From Acanthochromis polyacanthus (taxonomy: Eukaryota > Chordata > Actinopteri > Pomacentridae), in the NCBI RefSeq assembly GCF_021347895.1, contig NC_067120.1, positions 16,725,361 through 16,789,360 of the forward strand: a stretch of 64,000 bases of DNA, in the 5' to 3' direction. The notes beneath the pieces were generated by a model. The model was not told where the DNA came from and searched no databases. It saw nothing but the letters and a program-made list of their open reading frames with translations. The position numbers and the translations under genes are program-made. Positions 1 to 11,998 of the stretch are shown in pieces (position 1 is the first letter of the stretch; each line of letters starts with the position of its first letter).

Positions 1-84
1 TCAGGTTGCTCCATATACGGGTTGGAGAGGCACTTCACAGCCCCTCTGGCACTTTATCTAAAGGGCGCGCAGAGGGGCAGTGCC

Positions 85-1033
85 ATGCACACTCCTGGCA
101 GCGCGCTGCTCCTGAGTGGAGAGAACCAGTCTGTGCTTTTCAATCTCACTACTGATCTGATGATGGGAACGTCTGGGAACAACACCGTGCACCCGAACGG
201 ATCTGATCCGTTTGGGAGAAACGAGGAGGTGGCTCAGTTCGAGATCATGGTCCTGAGCATCACCTTCGTGGTGGCTGTGATTGGGAATGTGAGCGTCCTG
301 TTGGCGATGCACAACACCAAGAAGAAGATGTCACGGATGCACCTTTTCATCAAACACCTCAGCCTGGCCGATCTGGTGGTCGCCTTCTTCCAGGTGCTGC
401 CGCAGCTCTGCTGGGAAATCACCTACCGCTTCTACGGTCCAGACTTTCTGTGCAGGATAGTGAAGCACCTCCAGGTGATGGGGATGTTTGCGTCCACCTA
501 CATGATGGTGATGATGACCCTGGATCGTTACATCGCTATCTGCCACCCTCTGAAAACCCTCCAGCAGTCCACCCAGCGCTCATACATCATGATCATCTCC
601 ACATGGATGTGCAGCCTGGTGCTCAGCATCCCACAATACTTCATCTTCTCCCTGAGCGAGATCGAGAACGGCTCAGACGTCTACGATTGCTGGGCGCACT
701 TCATCGAGCCCTGGGGCGCCAAGGCGTACATCACCTGGATAACCGTGGGCATCTTCCTCGTGCCCGTTGTCATTCTCATGATGTGCTACGGGTTCATCTG
801 CCACACTATATGGAAAAATATCAAATTCAAGAAAAGGAAAACGATGTCTGGGGCTGCGAGCAAGAACGGATTGATTGGGAAAAATTCAGTCAGCAGCGTG
901 ACAACTATATCAAGAGCCAAACTGAGGACCGTTAAAATGACTTTCGTGATAGTTCTGGCGTACATTATCTGCTGGGCCCCGTTTTTCATCGTGCAGATGC
1001 GGTCTGTGTGGGATGAAAACTTCCAGTGGGCTG
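85..1033 (+). CDS. avpr1a: avpr1a exon 1 (TM1-TM6)
   Basis: Encodes residues 1-316 plus the first base of codon 317: the N-terminus, TM1 to TM6 and the start of extracellular loop 3. The donor is G|GTGAGT at 1034. A break between TM6 and TM7 is the established intron position of the vasopressin/oxytocin receptor family. Reading past the donor reaches a stop at 1042-1044, so an unspliced transcript would lack TM7. Intracellular loop 3 is rich in Lys/Ser and ends in the family-typical [12 protein letters not shown] segment. Confidence 0.95.
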
Positions 1034-2080
1034 GTGAGTGCTGATCAAATGAAATCAATCTTTACTCAATATCAGGCTTTTACCAGTCTAGAAATTATGT
1101 GATTTACAGTCAGAGAGTAACACAGAGGCAGTCTCTGGACAGTAAAAGAAAAAAACCCGAAACAAAACAAAACACTGCCCAAAGAAAATTCCAATTACGC
1201 ACAGCCTTTACGCACGAACTTATTTGGCACACAAAACCAAAACTGCGTATAAATAGAGTAAACGTGATTTGAAAAACAGAAGAAAAATGTCAACACTAAT
1301 CTATTGTTTACAAGCCATTTCACTGAACAACAGGATGAAGCACTTTGAGCCTTGCACAACATGAAAAGCTGTTGTTTAGTTAGGGTCTACTGATGTCATC
1401 GCTTTAATCTTGCGTTTTAAAAAATATTAAAATGTTTACCTCATTCCCTAAGAAGCATCACAGCGTTATTACAAAGTTTACATTGATGTAACAAGGGCTT
1501 TAATTTTCTTTTCTGAGACAACGTCTGTGTACCTAAACAGATTCTTTCACTGATATCAACAAAATGGCAGATTAACAAAGTCTTAATATCAGTTGGATTT
1601 TTAACCAGGATTTTTATGATCTGAATTTTGAACTCTGTTTTGTCAGTTTTCTCTTCTTAGAAGAAAAGCACTTTACTTTTAAACACCAGAGGAATTGGGT
1701 TTGACAGGCGTCTCTGCAACCTTGCCTGAGCCACATGTTTTATGCCGTAAACTTCCGTAAATTACCCTTTTCCTCTTTCCTCCCTCTGTTCTCCAGATTC
1801 TGTGGACACAGCAGTGACTCTGTCTGCGCTCCTTGCCAGTCTCAACAGCTGCTGTAACCCTTGGATATACATGATCTTCAGCGGTCACCTCCTCCAGGAT
1901 TTTCTGCACTGCTTCTCCTGCTACCGCAAAATGAACATGGACTTCAAGAAAGAGGACTCAGACAGCAGCATCCGCAGGACGACGCTGCTCACCAAGATAT
2001 CAAATCGGAGCCCAACAGGCAGCACTGGCAACTGGAGAGAGCTGGACAATTCCCCCAAGTTCTCTGTTCAGGCGGAATGA
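85..2080 (+). CDS. avpr1a: V1a-type vasotocin/vasopressin receptor, complete two-exon gene (join 85-1033, 1797-2080)
   Basis: Class A GPCR for arginine vasotocin/vasopressin. Mammalian V1a receptors sit in the plasma membrane and couple through Gq to phospholipase C and calcium. The joined frame is 949+284 nt and gives 410 residues, the usual V1a length. Seen in the protein: an extracellular N-terminus with four N-glycosylation sequons (N14, N20, N32, N38) and the V1-type RNEE motif (45-48); GN of TM1 (67-68); LSLAD of TM2 (D96); C123 and C202, the expected TM3-ECL2 disulfide; K127 and Q130, equivalent to ligand-contact residues; DRY at 147-149; CWAPF in TM6 (~296-300); NPWIY in TM7 (337-341); and a cysteine-containing CFSCYR tail that could be palmitoylated. 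The ATG at 85 has a purine at -3 and is the first in-frame ATG, but the frame stays open to base 1, so a start before the window is not formally excluded. OXTR and V1b/V2 are less likely because loops and tail match V1a best. I cannot tell which teleost V1a paralogue (aa or ab) this is. Confidence 0.95.
1034..1796 (+). other. avpr1a: avpr1a intron 1
   Basis: A 763-bp intron with a consensus GTGAGT donor and a pyrimidine-rich tract ending in CTCCAG. It is AT-rich. I see no second gene or recognisable element in it. Confidence 0.9.
1797..2080 (+). CDS. avpr1a: avpr1a exon 2 (TM7 and C-terminal tail)
   Basis: Begins after CTCCAG (acceptor AG at 1795-1796) and completes codon 317 as Asp. It encodes TM7 with the [21 protein letters not shown] signature and a Ser/Thr-rich cytoplasmic tail with the V1a-like [11 protein letters not shown] stretch, then TGA at 2078-2080. 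The tail serines are plausible GRK and arrestin sites by family analogy; this is inferred. Confidence 0.94.
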
Positions 2081-3180
2081 ACACATGTCTGGCAGTGGCA
2101 TTAAGACATTCAGTGCCAGCTCATATTAACTTTGGACAAGACTGATGGGTGATAAAATGTCCCCCAAGCTTAAAAATGAAAGAGAAAGTCAACCCCTTTG
2201 CTTGAAACAGATATTGAGTGGTTTTAAAATTTGCCAAAAAAACACAAAATATGGACACATTAACTGTGGATTTTTTCCTGGATTCTATGTGCATATATGT
2301 TTTTCTAACAAAACTTGAGCAAGAATGTTAGAGAAGCATCATTATCTGGAACATAATCTTTTTTTTAAAGCAAATATTAGTCAAGTTCCTTAGACTCTCA
2401 ATGTGATTTCTTTTTCAGTGCTTTTAAGAACCTGGATTCCAGATGCTTTGACTGGTGTTTGTGTCTCCCTGCAGGGCCGCCAAAACACCCTTTCCTGTCA
2501 GAGTGTTTTTAATGATAAAACTTACTTATAGCAGCCAGGGGCAACCAAGGTGGTCAAATCGTCCTTTGTGTTAAGCTTTCCATGGTGCTGTTTTGCTTAG
2601 AACCACATTTTAGTGACTTATGTAAGTCGGATTGAAATGCTTCCTTTGACCTAACACACAAAAAAGTAAAATAACAAAAGAAACGAAAGAAAGCAATCAT
2701 AAATGTGGGGTACATTTATCATTTTGGTCCTTGCGTGTATCCACATTTCTAGCAGCTGGCGGTCCTTTATGAGGTTCACCTAATACTGGCTGCCATTTCT
2801 TCTCAGCAGAGGTAAATGGGATCCCTTTCAGAACAAAGGCATATTCACCTACACACACACACACACACACACGCACACACACTCGCGAGGTGTTTTGATG
2901 AAGAGAGGCTGACCGCTGCTGCAGGAGTCTACCTTCCCACAGACTGTTCCCAAAACGGTTGTGGAGAAGCTCTCACATTCCACACAGAGCACGTCAACAC
3001 TCTTCCTGATTTTTTTTCTGACATCCTGCACCGTTGGGGGCTTTGTGTTTTGGCTTCATTTGCACTTCATACAAAAACAATTTCCTGCACGCCACCATAA
3101 GGGCTGTCAGACCACAATGGGAAGCCTCAAAAGAACATACATATTGTAACAACATCAAGTATATTGTATCACGATTGTAT
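2081..3180 (+). other. avpr1a 3' UTR and downstream flank
   Basis: AT-rich sequence after the avpr1a stop codon with no coding signal. No AATAAA is seen between the stop and the MITE at 3181. The first AATAAA hexamers lie inside that MITE (about 3262 and 3434), and another is at 4071-4076, so the true poly(A) site cannot be fixed from sequence alone. Confidence 0.5.
2851..2882. repeat. (CA)n microsatellite
   Basis: About 15 CA dinucleotides with one CG interruption, in the probable avpr1a 3' flank. The short open frames across it on both strands are artefacts of the dinucleotide repeat. Confidence 0.95.
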
Positions 3181-3503
3181 ATACACGAGCGTTCAAAAGT
3201 TTGGGGTCACTTAGAGAGTCCTAGTTTTTAAAAGAAAGGCATTTTTTTCACCGAAGATAACAATAAATTACTCAGAAATACAGTCGAGACATTGTTACTG
3301 TGGTAAATGACTGATTTTTAATGGAATATCTACATAGGGGTGCAGAGGAACATTTCCAGCAACCATCACTCCTGCATTCTAATGGTACACTTTGTTAGCT
3401 AATGGTGTTGAAAGACTAATTGAGGAAAACATGAATAAAAGTGCAAGCTTTCATGCAAAACATGAAATTGCCTGGGTGACCCAAACTTTTGACCAGTAGT
3501 GTA
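3181..3503. mobile_element. Tc1/mariner-type MITE, about 320 bp
   Basis: The left end carries GTTCAAAAGTTTGGGGTCAC and the right end carries its complement (GTGACCCAAACTTTTGACCA), giving ~30-bp imperfect terminal inverted repeats next to TA dinucleotides. The interior (TTTTTAATGGAATATCTACA; AGCAACCATCACTCCTG) matches a repeat I know to be common in fish genomes. There is no transposase, so it is non-autonomous. Confidence 0.75.
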
Positions 3504-4630
3504 TAAACTGTGCATATGTATATGTAGCCTATGTGTACTATGTACCTCTATATGTACATTTCTCTCCAAGTGTATAGTTTATTTGTACATAAAAGGCCCT
3601 TAAATATCTGTAAATACAAGTATTATATGTAAATCTGTTCAATATGAGTTCTATTCGTCTGTAATGGCTTGTGCACATTGAAAATAATCTGAATATTGTA
3701 TAAATATATGTTTAAATACACATATTGATGTAAATAATACACCGACTGTGTCCCTTGTTTTCAAACTCAAGACATGGAACATTTCATTGTTTATGTTGTG
3801 CAACCACAGCAATGTGCATGTGCGCTATTTTTGCTGGAAATTGAGCAACTGGTGAACTTAAATGTAGAGCCAATCCAAGCACTTAAAACCTGCCAAGCTC
3901 TGGGATTATGCAATAATATGACCTTTCAGTTGAATACAGTGTGAATGGTACATTCCACTAATGGGAGACTTCTTCTCAACAAGCTGTCCACCCCAAAGAC
4001 CTCAAAATATATCACCAGGTAAAAGCTTCTCATAACTTAATGTCCCAATACAGTTGTTAGCAGGTTGTGCAATAAAGCCGTAAATCATTACACTGAAGGG
4101 CCAGTTTATCCACTGGAGCCAACAAAAACATGTTACTTGCCTTTGCTTGATCAGTCTCTGTCTGTGAGATTTCCCCAGTCACTCCCAAGACAGTAGATGT
4201 GAACAAAATATTGCTTGTGGAGTTCTCGACATTGTAGAAATTCAGCGAAATAGTTCAACATACTTTTTTTTTTCTTGCAGAGACTTCAAAAAAGAAGATG
4301 AATATGGCTCTCATGTACAGAATGTTCAGTAAATGTGATGCTACATGTGGTTAGCTTAGCATTGTAAGATAGTAGGCCTGGCTCTCTCTGAAGGTTGAAA
4401 AATCCTTTACCAGCACTGCTAAAGCTCCAAAACATGCTACATGTTGTTTATTAAGTACAAAAAAACTTGAGTAACCACATCAAATTGTGGTTTTATAGGA
4501 AGGTACTATTTACCAGATTATGTTTTGGAGTGGAGAGGTGAGTCCTTCTGATGCTGTAAGATTGGCGAAATGAGGCGAATTAATCAGCCACTGTATTAAA
4601 ACTATTTTCTAAATATTGTATATGTCCTCT
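3504..4630. other. Intergenic, nothing recognised
   Basis: AT-rich DNA with stop codons in all frames. It contains one AATAAA at 4071-4076, a possible distal avpr1a poly(A) signal. No gene, RNA or element ends were recognised. Confidence 0.5.
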
Positions 4631-4639
4631 TTATGCTGA

Positions 4640-4993
4640 CAGGATAGCTTTGACCTCTCGAAGTACTTCTGTGTGTCCTTCAGTGATTGACACTGGGATG
4701 TTGGCATCCTTTGGGCCCTGCGGGTTCCAGGTGGGGCCTCCAAGGATCGGGCTTCTTCTGGTGCATCCCATCGAAGTTCAGAGGTCAACAACCTTTGGCT
4801 CTTCGTTGAGTCTTTTGAGTTGTAACTTGGTAGTTGTTCTGGAGTGAAGCGGCTCATTTGCATGCTGAGGGTGGCCGCTGGCATTGGAGAAGTGCAATTA
4901 TTTTTAGGTGAATGCTATGTGCCAAAGTAACATCCACATAAAATCAATGTTATTCCTGTCACCTGTTAGTGGTTTTAATGTTCATCAGTGTAT
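4640..4993 (+). mobile_element. Truncated fish DNA transposon (family A, CACAACATTA-type ends)
   Basis: Shares the phrases GGTGGGGCCTCCAAGGATCG and AAGTAACATCCACAT, and the 3' end CACCTGTTAGTGGTTTTAAT, with a widespread fish transposon. Related pieces are at 35960-36437 and 36938-37340. The 5' end is missing. The short open frames are remnants of non-coding or decayed transposon sequence. Confidence 0.6.
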
Positions 4994-5215
4994 GTTTTGG
5001 AGGAGCTAATAAGCAGAATTTGCACTCTTAGGACAATCATAGGCTAGTCATTTCAAGTGTTTAGCCTATGCTAAGCTAACCAGCTACTGACTGTAGTATA
5101 ATTACCATATGAGACCGTCTTGTCTGACTCTCCATAAGAAACTACATGCATTTTTTTGAATATCTAGCTACTCTTTTGACAGAATTGTATTTTATTTTAT
5201 TATTTTTTTTATTTT

Positions 5216-5345
5216 TAGATCTGATTAGATTCAACTTTATTGTCATTGCACATCTACAAGTACAGGTAAAAAAAAATGCAGTCTGGCATCTAACCAGAAG
5301 TGCAAAAGGTAGCAAGTGTAATATTTACCAAATATACAGAGATAT
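5216..5345 (-). mobile_element. 3' tail of a LINE/SINE-like retroelement
   Basis: On the minus strand this ends with GTGCAATGACAATAAAGTTG, a 3' terminus seen in many fish retroelements. The adjoining segment (GCATCTAACCAGAAGTGCAA on the plus strand) also looks familiar as a dispersed fish repeat. Only the tail is present and no reverse-transcriptase frame is seen. Confidence 0.45.
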
Positions 5346-8070
5346 ACAAGTGAATGAGACTTTATATATTAACCATGAAATACAAATGGTTTGCTATTGA
5401 CAAAATGCACTGAATCTTGAGATGCTATGCACATATTTGCAGATTTTCAGAAACAATCTCCACAGAACATGTTGACTTTATGTTGGAAAAATTTCATTGC
5501 TAGAAAGTTGCTCCTGAGGGAATGGTTTACTTATTATCCAGAGTGACTGGCTTGTTTCTGGAAGAAGATGTAACTGGTCAAAATTTCATTTTTCAATAAT
5601 CATGGACCTCAGAAAGATGTCTCAGAGTCAAGGCAAATGAAACTAAATGGCTACACAGAGGTAAGAGAAAAAATATTTTGGTCATTTGTGCTAAAGTGAC
5701 GCAATGAGTGTCAGGAGTGTAATTTCATTTAACTATAACAACAATGATGGTATTGTCTGACTGCACATTAAATGTCCTTATTACATTATTCTGTTTCCTG
5801 CAGATAACATTGTGTCACTCCTCTTCAAAAACCCTAGTTGTTTAGTTAAATAATGCAATGATTCATGCAGCAAAATTTACTTAATTGTATTATTAACTCG
5901 TCTGAACACCATTTTCAAGATTCTAAAGAATGACAGCCTGACAGTGGAAACAAGTATAGTGTCTATATTGCTCAGAATAACTTTAGATTTTGACCATTTT
6001 CAGAGTTTGCCCTCATAGTAACTCAAACCTATCCACTGTATCCTCAATGGTTCAGTTTATTTCTGTCCATCTGACCTCATAACACCAGGCGGTGTTAGTA
6101 ATATCACAGAGACGTACTAGAGGAGAATTTCTACAGGGTGTTATATGAGTCTCTTACATTGTGTGCCATACAGCTGTATGGTGCTCTGTGGCAACAATAA
6201 AGAGAGGAATAAGAAAAAGCACCAGACAATCCCAACAAGTGACACCTGGAATCATCCAGCTGCTAGCTCAATTTAGGGTGGTATGGAATTGAATTTCTGT
6301 AGGTATGATGGACATATATCAAATTCCCAGGCCAGCACATGCTCTGCATCTCATTAGACATGCCAATCTCAGTAGCATGCCTCTCCAGGCGAGTACGAGC
6401 CAGCCTAAGGTCATCAGTCATAGTCTAGACTGAGCAAAGACTTAAAAGGTAGTCTTAAGTGTGGCTGACTGCTGCCTCTCTCCTTGCTCTCCCTGATCTC
6501 CCTCCTTCCTTTACCTGTGCAACTGCAGCACACCTGAATGCTGTTAGCACTTAGGGAGGAGGAGGGTATTTAGGGAGGCAGGAGAGCGGCAGGCAGAGCA
6601 GAGGCATGAGCACCACAAAGCCACATGTCCTCCCTGGACAAGTGTGTGAGGGTTTATTTTGTGTTTGTGCAAACTTTCCTATTAACAATGAGTTCTTCTC
6701 TTTTTAGGTATTTGATTCATTCCCCCCACCCCATGCATGTTTAGATTGCTGGGTTTTGTTGTTTTAATTTGGCTATAGTTGCTGGTAGTCCTATTTTCGC
6801 TGTTTTCCTTTCGTAGCAGTTATTTTTGGTTAGGCAGTTTAGTTAGGGATGGTGACTGGTCCGAGGGCCCATTGCCAGGTTAGCCACGTTCACCACCCCT
6901 CTCGTGTTTCTTTTGGCCAGCAGCTACAGCCCTTTTCCTTTCACCATTATTTCTTCCCTGATTAGTTGGAATATTCATAAATAAAGCCGTTTTTTTCCCC
7001 TTCACCAACTCACCCGCTGTGTCTGTGTCCAGTTTATATGTTGGTGGTCTCTTTGTTTGTTTGAGCCTAATTTGTTAATTTTAAAGAGGCTGTAACAGGT
7101 AGCAACTGAGCTTTTTTAGGTAGTTTGACTCCAATTTTTGGAAGTCAAAAACAGACAGATCTCATATAAAGGTTGATAAAAATAGCAGCATGGCAGTTTC
7201 TGAAAAAACACATTTCTTCCATTCAGTACATTTCTTTCTGGACAACAAAATGCATGGATACTGTGTGACAGATTGCATTTTGACATTTACATTAATGTTT
7301 TTTTTTTCAGTGATAAAAAAAAATCTTTGAGAAAATCAATTTCTCTGCGTAGCCTCTTGTTCAAACATACTGAACTGCTAGCCAGACAAATCATGTAGGA
7401 ACATAACTGGATCCGACATGGGTCCATGAAGAGCTACAGAATCTTTCATATCCTTTGTGTATTTATTGGATCTATATCTCAGACAAAAACAGAAATGGAG
7501 GGATGAAAGAAGGGGTTTTAAAAAAGCAGAATTCAGCGGAGATGAGAGCCACACACATGCATGTGAAAACCACTATTCCCAGGCTCACCTGTTCAGAATT
7601 ACTTCATGCCTACTCCACTCTTACACTACAGCACATGTTCTCAAGCATCACTTTGCTTAAACAACTAGACACAAGAATGGTCCATGGTGTGCTCTTCAGT
7701 GCATTCTCTGTCTGTCTGAGAGATTTATGGGCCTATATCATGTGGGACTAATGCCAGGAAGATCCATTCTTCCTTTCTTAGTGAGTAAACAACTTCCACC
7801 ATGTTTTTCTAATGGGAAGCATTCATGTTTTCTATTACTCTCTGCACAATTGTGTCGGCAGCTGGCTTCCCTCCACCTGACATGCCGGCCTTTCCTCAAC
7901 CCGGCACAGAAACTGTCATTGGCAGCAGAGCGTAAACGAAACAGGCTAAAAAAAAACAAAACAAAAATAGACAACACAAGTTTACAAAGTTGCTATTCTG
8001 ATGGGAATATTCATTTTTAACGAATGTGGAATGTGAGGTTTTTTTGGCCGACTCAGAATACAGTTATTCA
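5346..8070. other. Intergenic, no gene seen
   Basis: No host gene. The stretch about 6520-7100, with AATAAAGCC near 6980 and a TGTAACA end near 7097, resembles a retroelement terminal region or 3' tail, but I could not find paired ends. The remainder is unremarkable AT-rich DNA. Confidence 0.4.
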
Positions 8071-8078
8071 GTGGAACT

Positions 8079-8603
8079 CAAGCGTAAACTAACCGTGACG
8101 TCACCCGTTGGTTTCAACGACAAGAAAATGAAGCCCGGATTTTGCTACTTCCTGGTCGCCGTTTTGGATTTTTTGGAGCCAGTGACGTAAAAAGCGTCAT
8201 CAAACAGGCTGGACCGGAGAGCAACTAGGGGCAGGATTGGCTGAGGACTCTCTTATCCCGCCCACATTTTACCGCAGAGGCTTCTGTTGCTGTCTATCAA
8301 GTATAGCCACGCCCCCTGGCTCCGCCAACTTTAACGATTTATTTAAAATTCAGTAGTGATTTATTTTAAGATCAGCCACCTGATCTCTCATTTTGACCAT
8401 GAAAACTAACGGGAAAAAAATTCTGAGCTGTAAAACATCAGTCGATCAAATTTTATTTTTTCCAAAAATGAATTGGGGTCTATGGAGCAAAAGCTTTTTG
8501 GAGCCAACCCTAGCGGACGGCGTGATATTGCAAGTTTTTGACACTTCCGGGTTGGCTTCAATTCTGGAGCCAGATGCTACGTCCACTATATATAGAGTCT
8601 ATG
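8079..8603 (+). mobile_element. hAT-like non-autonomous element, family B copy 1
   Basis: A 525-bp element that starts CAAGCGTAAACTAACC and ends AGTCTATG. It is flanked by GTGGAACT (8071-8078) and GTGGAAAT (8604-8611), an 8-bp target duplication with one mismatch. It is nearly identical to the copies at 11467-11990 (inverted) and 31854-32378. It contains the CRE palindrome TGACGTCA at 8096-8103 and a short open frame from an ATG at 8399. An 8-bp duplication with CA...TG ends fits the hAT superfamily; assigning the superfamily is inference. Confidence 0.8.
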
Positions 8604-8653
8604 GTGGAAATGTAGCGAACCAGATGTGTGGCTTCTTAGTGAATAAGACCTGA
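8399..8653 (+). other. Short open frame shared by all family B copies
   Basis: Starts ATG-AAA-ACT-AAC-GGG and runs ~84 codons, overrunning the element's right end. The part inside the element ([11 protein letters not shown], then [20 protein letters not shown]) is open in all three copies in this window. I recognise no domain. It could be a real small peptide, a fragment of an autonomous partner's gene, or simply open by chance in young copies. Confidence 0.3.
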
Positions 8654-11458
8654 GCAGCTATTTCACAGAGGAAGCTTTGTCAGCACTCTAATCAAAGGGC
8701 TATGGTGAGATGAGGCTGTCTCAGCGTCTCAGAGAATATCTGCCTCCATTACATGCATTCCCACTCTTCCTGCTCCATTGTTTTGCTGCTATCGTCCCTG
8801 AAAATAAAACACATTCTCTATGTACTATTGTGTTGCTGAATCACCCCCCCCCCCCAGAGGTCATTCAATCCTTGCAAACAAGCAGATCCAAAACTTGGAC
8901 TATGATAAAACATCATTGTGTACAACTTCACACGTCACATCCTGGCAGTGTAAGCAACACAGACTGAGAAATTACCAAGAAAATCAGTTTGCATATTCAC
9001 AATACTGCCCCAAATACTACTATTGAATAGTTTGGCCCATTCTTCTGGAACATGTATCTCCGCAGAGAAGGTCTGCATAACCTATCCATTTTGTTTAATG
9101 GTTCAAACACACTGTCAACAAACTGGCTTGCTTCACAGATCTGTGTACGTCCGTATGTTTATTGTCTTCTTCCACTCCCAACTGTCAGCATATTTCTGGG
9201 GTCAGCTCAGTATCTGTAAGTTACTGTTTCCTAGTAGCGAAGGATTTTATCCCTGCTGTTTGTTCCCGACGTCCTGATGAAGACAGAGGACTGGAATCTG
9301 AATCCCAATAAACAACATGATTGCAGCAAGAGATTATAGTAACTATTTACTGTTTTCATTTGCTGGTATTTTAAAGGAAAGACAGAACTGCCGGTCTATA
9401 AAAACAGAAATAGATGCAATTAAACAAGAGGTAAAACTAAGATCTAAAACTCTGCAAGTTAAAAGAGCTGGCAAGTGAGAAGTGGGTCTAAACATTCCAA
9501 CAGTGGTAATTATGGATGGTAAATATGGTTCAGCAATTACTCACGTGAGCAATACACCTGCGATGAACACTGTGAATATTTTGCCACAGAAAACTGCAAT
9601 TGATGAGCTTTCTGAATGTGCTATCATGCAAGTGTTAACATGTGCAGTAAATCCTCATGTTTCTGATTAGCTCAAGGCTAAAGCTAATAAAGCTCATGTA
9701 CAGAGGTCAGTTGGAAGAGTTCTGCAATGTAACTGTGAGTCTAACAAAATGAGCACAATTCTGTCAGAAGTTTGGAGGTGGTCTTGGTTGGATGGTATTT
9801 GATAGTAGGTTTAAGGTACAAAAACATTTTGGGAATGTACTTAACTTGGATTGAAAACTGGTTCTGTATGTTACTTTAAAAACTCATGTGTTTTTTGGGT
9901 GGCAGCAAGCAGCAAGTCCCTAATTCAATTTCCTTACAAGAGACCAGCTGCTGTATTGTATTCCCCTGCTCTCTTTCCTCACATTTGTAATCTTTCTTCA
10001 GTGTCTCAAAGGTATAAACATGTATATGTTGTTTAAAATGAGTATATGAGACTATTTTTATTCTAGGTAGCCACTGTGCAGAACAGTAAAGGTCATGATT
10101 TAGTCAAAATAAGCAAATTTGTGCCTAATTTCTTTCAACCACAGCTGAAGGCTGAAAATGTTTACAGCTGTTCTGTACAGCAGCACCCCTGTGACCTTCT
10201 GCAGGATAAAGCGGGTTTAGCAAGTGGATAGCTCTACGCTCGGGCCTACTGTGACAAAGAGACTCAAGATGTGATCATTGGGAAAATATGGGGATAACGG
10301 CGAGTACTTTTGAAGAATATTTCCTCAAAAGCATTAACAGTACTGCTCTTTTTGGCACACACACAAAAGTGAAGAAAAACTAGTTGTGTAAACAACTACA
10401 GATTGACAGAAAATTTCAAAACTTTCTTCCCTGTGCACACATGGTCTTTGAAATATGTGAAGTGGGTTTTGGTTTTAGAGTTACTGAAACTGTAGGATGA
10501 TATTTCTGACATCATAAATGTGTTAGGAGAGGGAATGTAAGATGTTGGCTTACGTCACACACTTTTGCAGATACCTTGAGGTGTGACCCTTTCACTGTTG
10601 CCACCACCATAAAGAACTTTGCATGTTTCATCCACTATAAAGCAATAACTAATCATAAGTTTACCAAAAACAGTGCCGGCTTTAAAAATTGGGTTATTTT
10701 TCATCCACCACAGTCAAACAACAAGCTTCGTTGTCCAGCTGTGCATTACATACACTGTGCACAACCTTCTCTCAAAGACGAGGAAAGGTCAAACCTTTAG
10801 ATGCTTCTAATCAAACAGGTGCTTTGATGTGGGATCACAGCAAGATGTCATATGAAGGCTGCACATAGATGATAGGTTGTCATGTGAACATAAAAACCAG
10901 GGAATCAAAGGTAGAGCTGACGAGGTGAGATGAGAAGCTGCCACACATTTTATCAGCTCCTCTTTGTCCACACAGTCCTCTGTGTAGATGAAACACATGA
11001 AGCACATGCAGAAAGAAATAGGATGCTCTACAGTTCTCACCAGAAGGTTGTTATGAAGAGCTTATGTCACACAAAAAATAGCTTTATTGTTGAAGAAACA
11101 AATAGTTGACACACTGTAACCCTCAGAATAGGGGTGGAGAGGTATACCTTCATAGCAGAGTTATTGCCTGGAAACCAAAAGGAGGTTGAATTGCCTCCGT
11201 GGACAATGATTAATGAAGTGCCAGCAGAACAGTTTACACTCCTCATGTACATGGGTCAGGGGAGTCTTGATCCTCCCTAATTATGACAGCCATGTTTGTG
11301 AACGCTGATGCCACTGGTGTAGAGAGATGAGGTGTTGCTTTTAATGCTCAACTGCACATGGATATGTTCCAGTAACTGACAGATGTGAGTTGTTGCCTTC
11401 AAAGAAATGAGTCCGGTACCGTGCCATTAGGACTTCACATGTGCAGGATGTGTTGAGT
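8612..11458. other. Intergenic, no gene seen
   Basis: No supported gene. There is a 14-base C run at about 8844-8857. The region 9020-9310 ends in CGTCCTGATGAAGACAGAGG followed by AATAAA, which resembles a retroelement 3' part but could not be delimited. Confidence 0.4.
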
Positions 11459-11466
11459 TGTGAAAC

Positions 11467-11990
11467 CATAGACTGTATATATAGTGGACGTAGCATCTGG
11501 CTCCAGAATTGAAGAAAACCCGGAAGTGTCAAAAACTTGCAATATCACGCCTCCCGCTAGGGTTGGCTCCAAAAAGCTTTTTCTCCATAGACCCCAATTC
11601 ATTTTTGGAAAAAATAAAATTTGATAGACTGATGTTCTACAGCTCAGGATTTTTCCCCCGTTAGTTTTCATGGTCAAAATGAGAGATCAGGTGGCTGATC
11701 TTAAAATAAATCACTACTGAATTTTAAATAAATCGTTAAAGTTGGCGGAGCCAGGGGGCGTGGCTATACTTGATAGACAGCAACAGAAGCCTCTGCGGTA
11801 AAATGTGGGCGGGATAAGAGAGTCCTCAGCCAATCCTGCCCTAGTTGCTCTCCGGTCCAGCCTGTTTGATGACGCTTTTTACGTCACTGGCTCCAAAAAA
11901 TCCAAAACGGCGACCAGGAAGTACCAAATTTCGGGCTTCATTTTCTCGGTGTTGAAACCAATGGGTGACGTCACGGATAGTTTACGCCTG
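11467..11990 (-). mobile_element. hAT-like non-autonomous element, family B copy 2
   Basis: Inverted copy of the 525-bp element. On the plus strand it runs from CATAGACTG to TTTACGCCTG, flanked by a perfect 8-bp duplication TGTGAAAC (11459-11466 and 11991-11998). It keeps the CRE palindrome (11966-11973) and the short frame on the minus strand from about 11671 downward. This copy gives the cleanest definition of the element's ends. Confidence 0.85.
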
Positions 11991-11998
11991 TGTGAAAC

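Noticed and set aside
22..84. Upstream extension of the avpr1a frame starting at 22
   Set aside because: The codon at 22 is TTG. The first in-frame ATG is at 85 with a good context, so the extra 21 residues are probably 5' UTR.
450..935. 161-codon frame overlapping avpr1a exon 1
   Set aside because: It is a shifted-frame shadow of the receptor and has no motif of its own.
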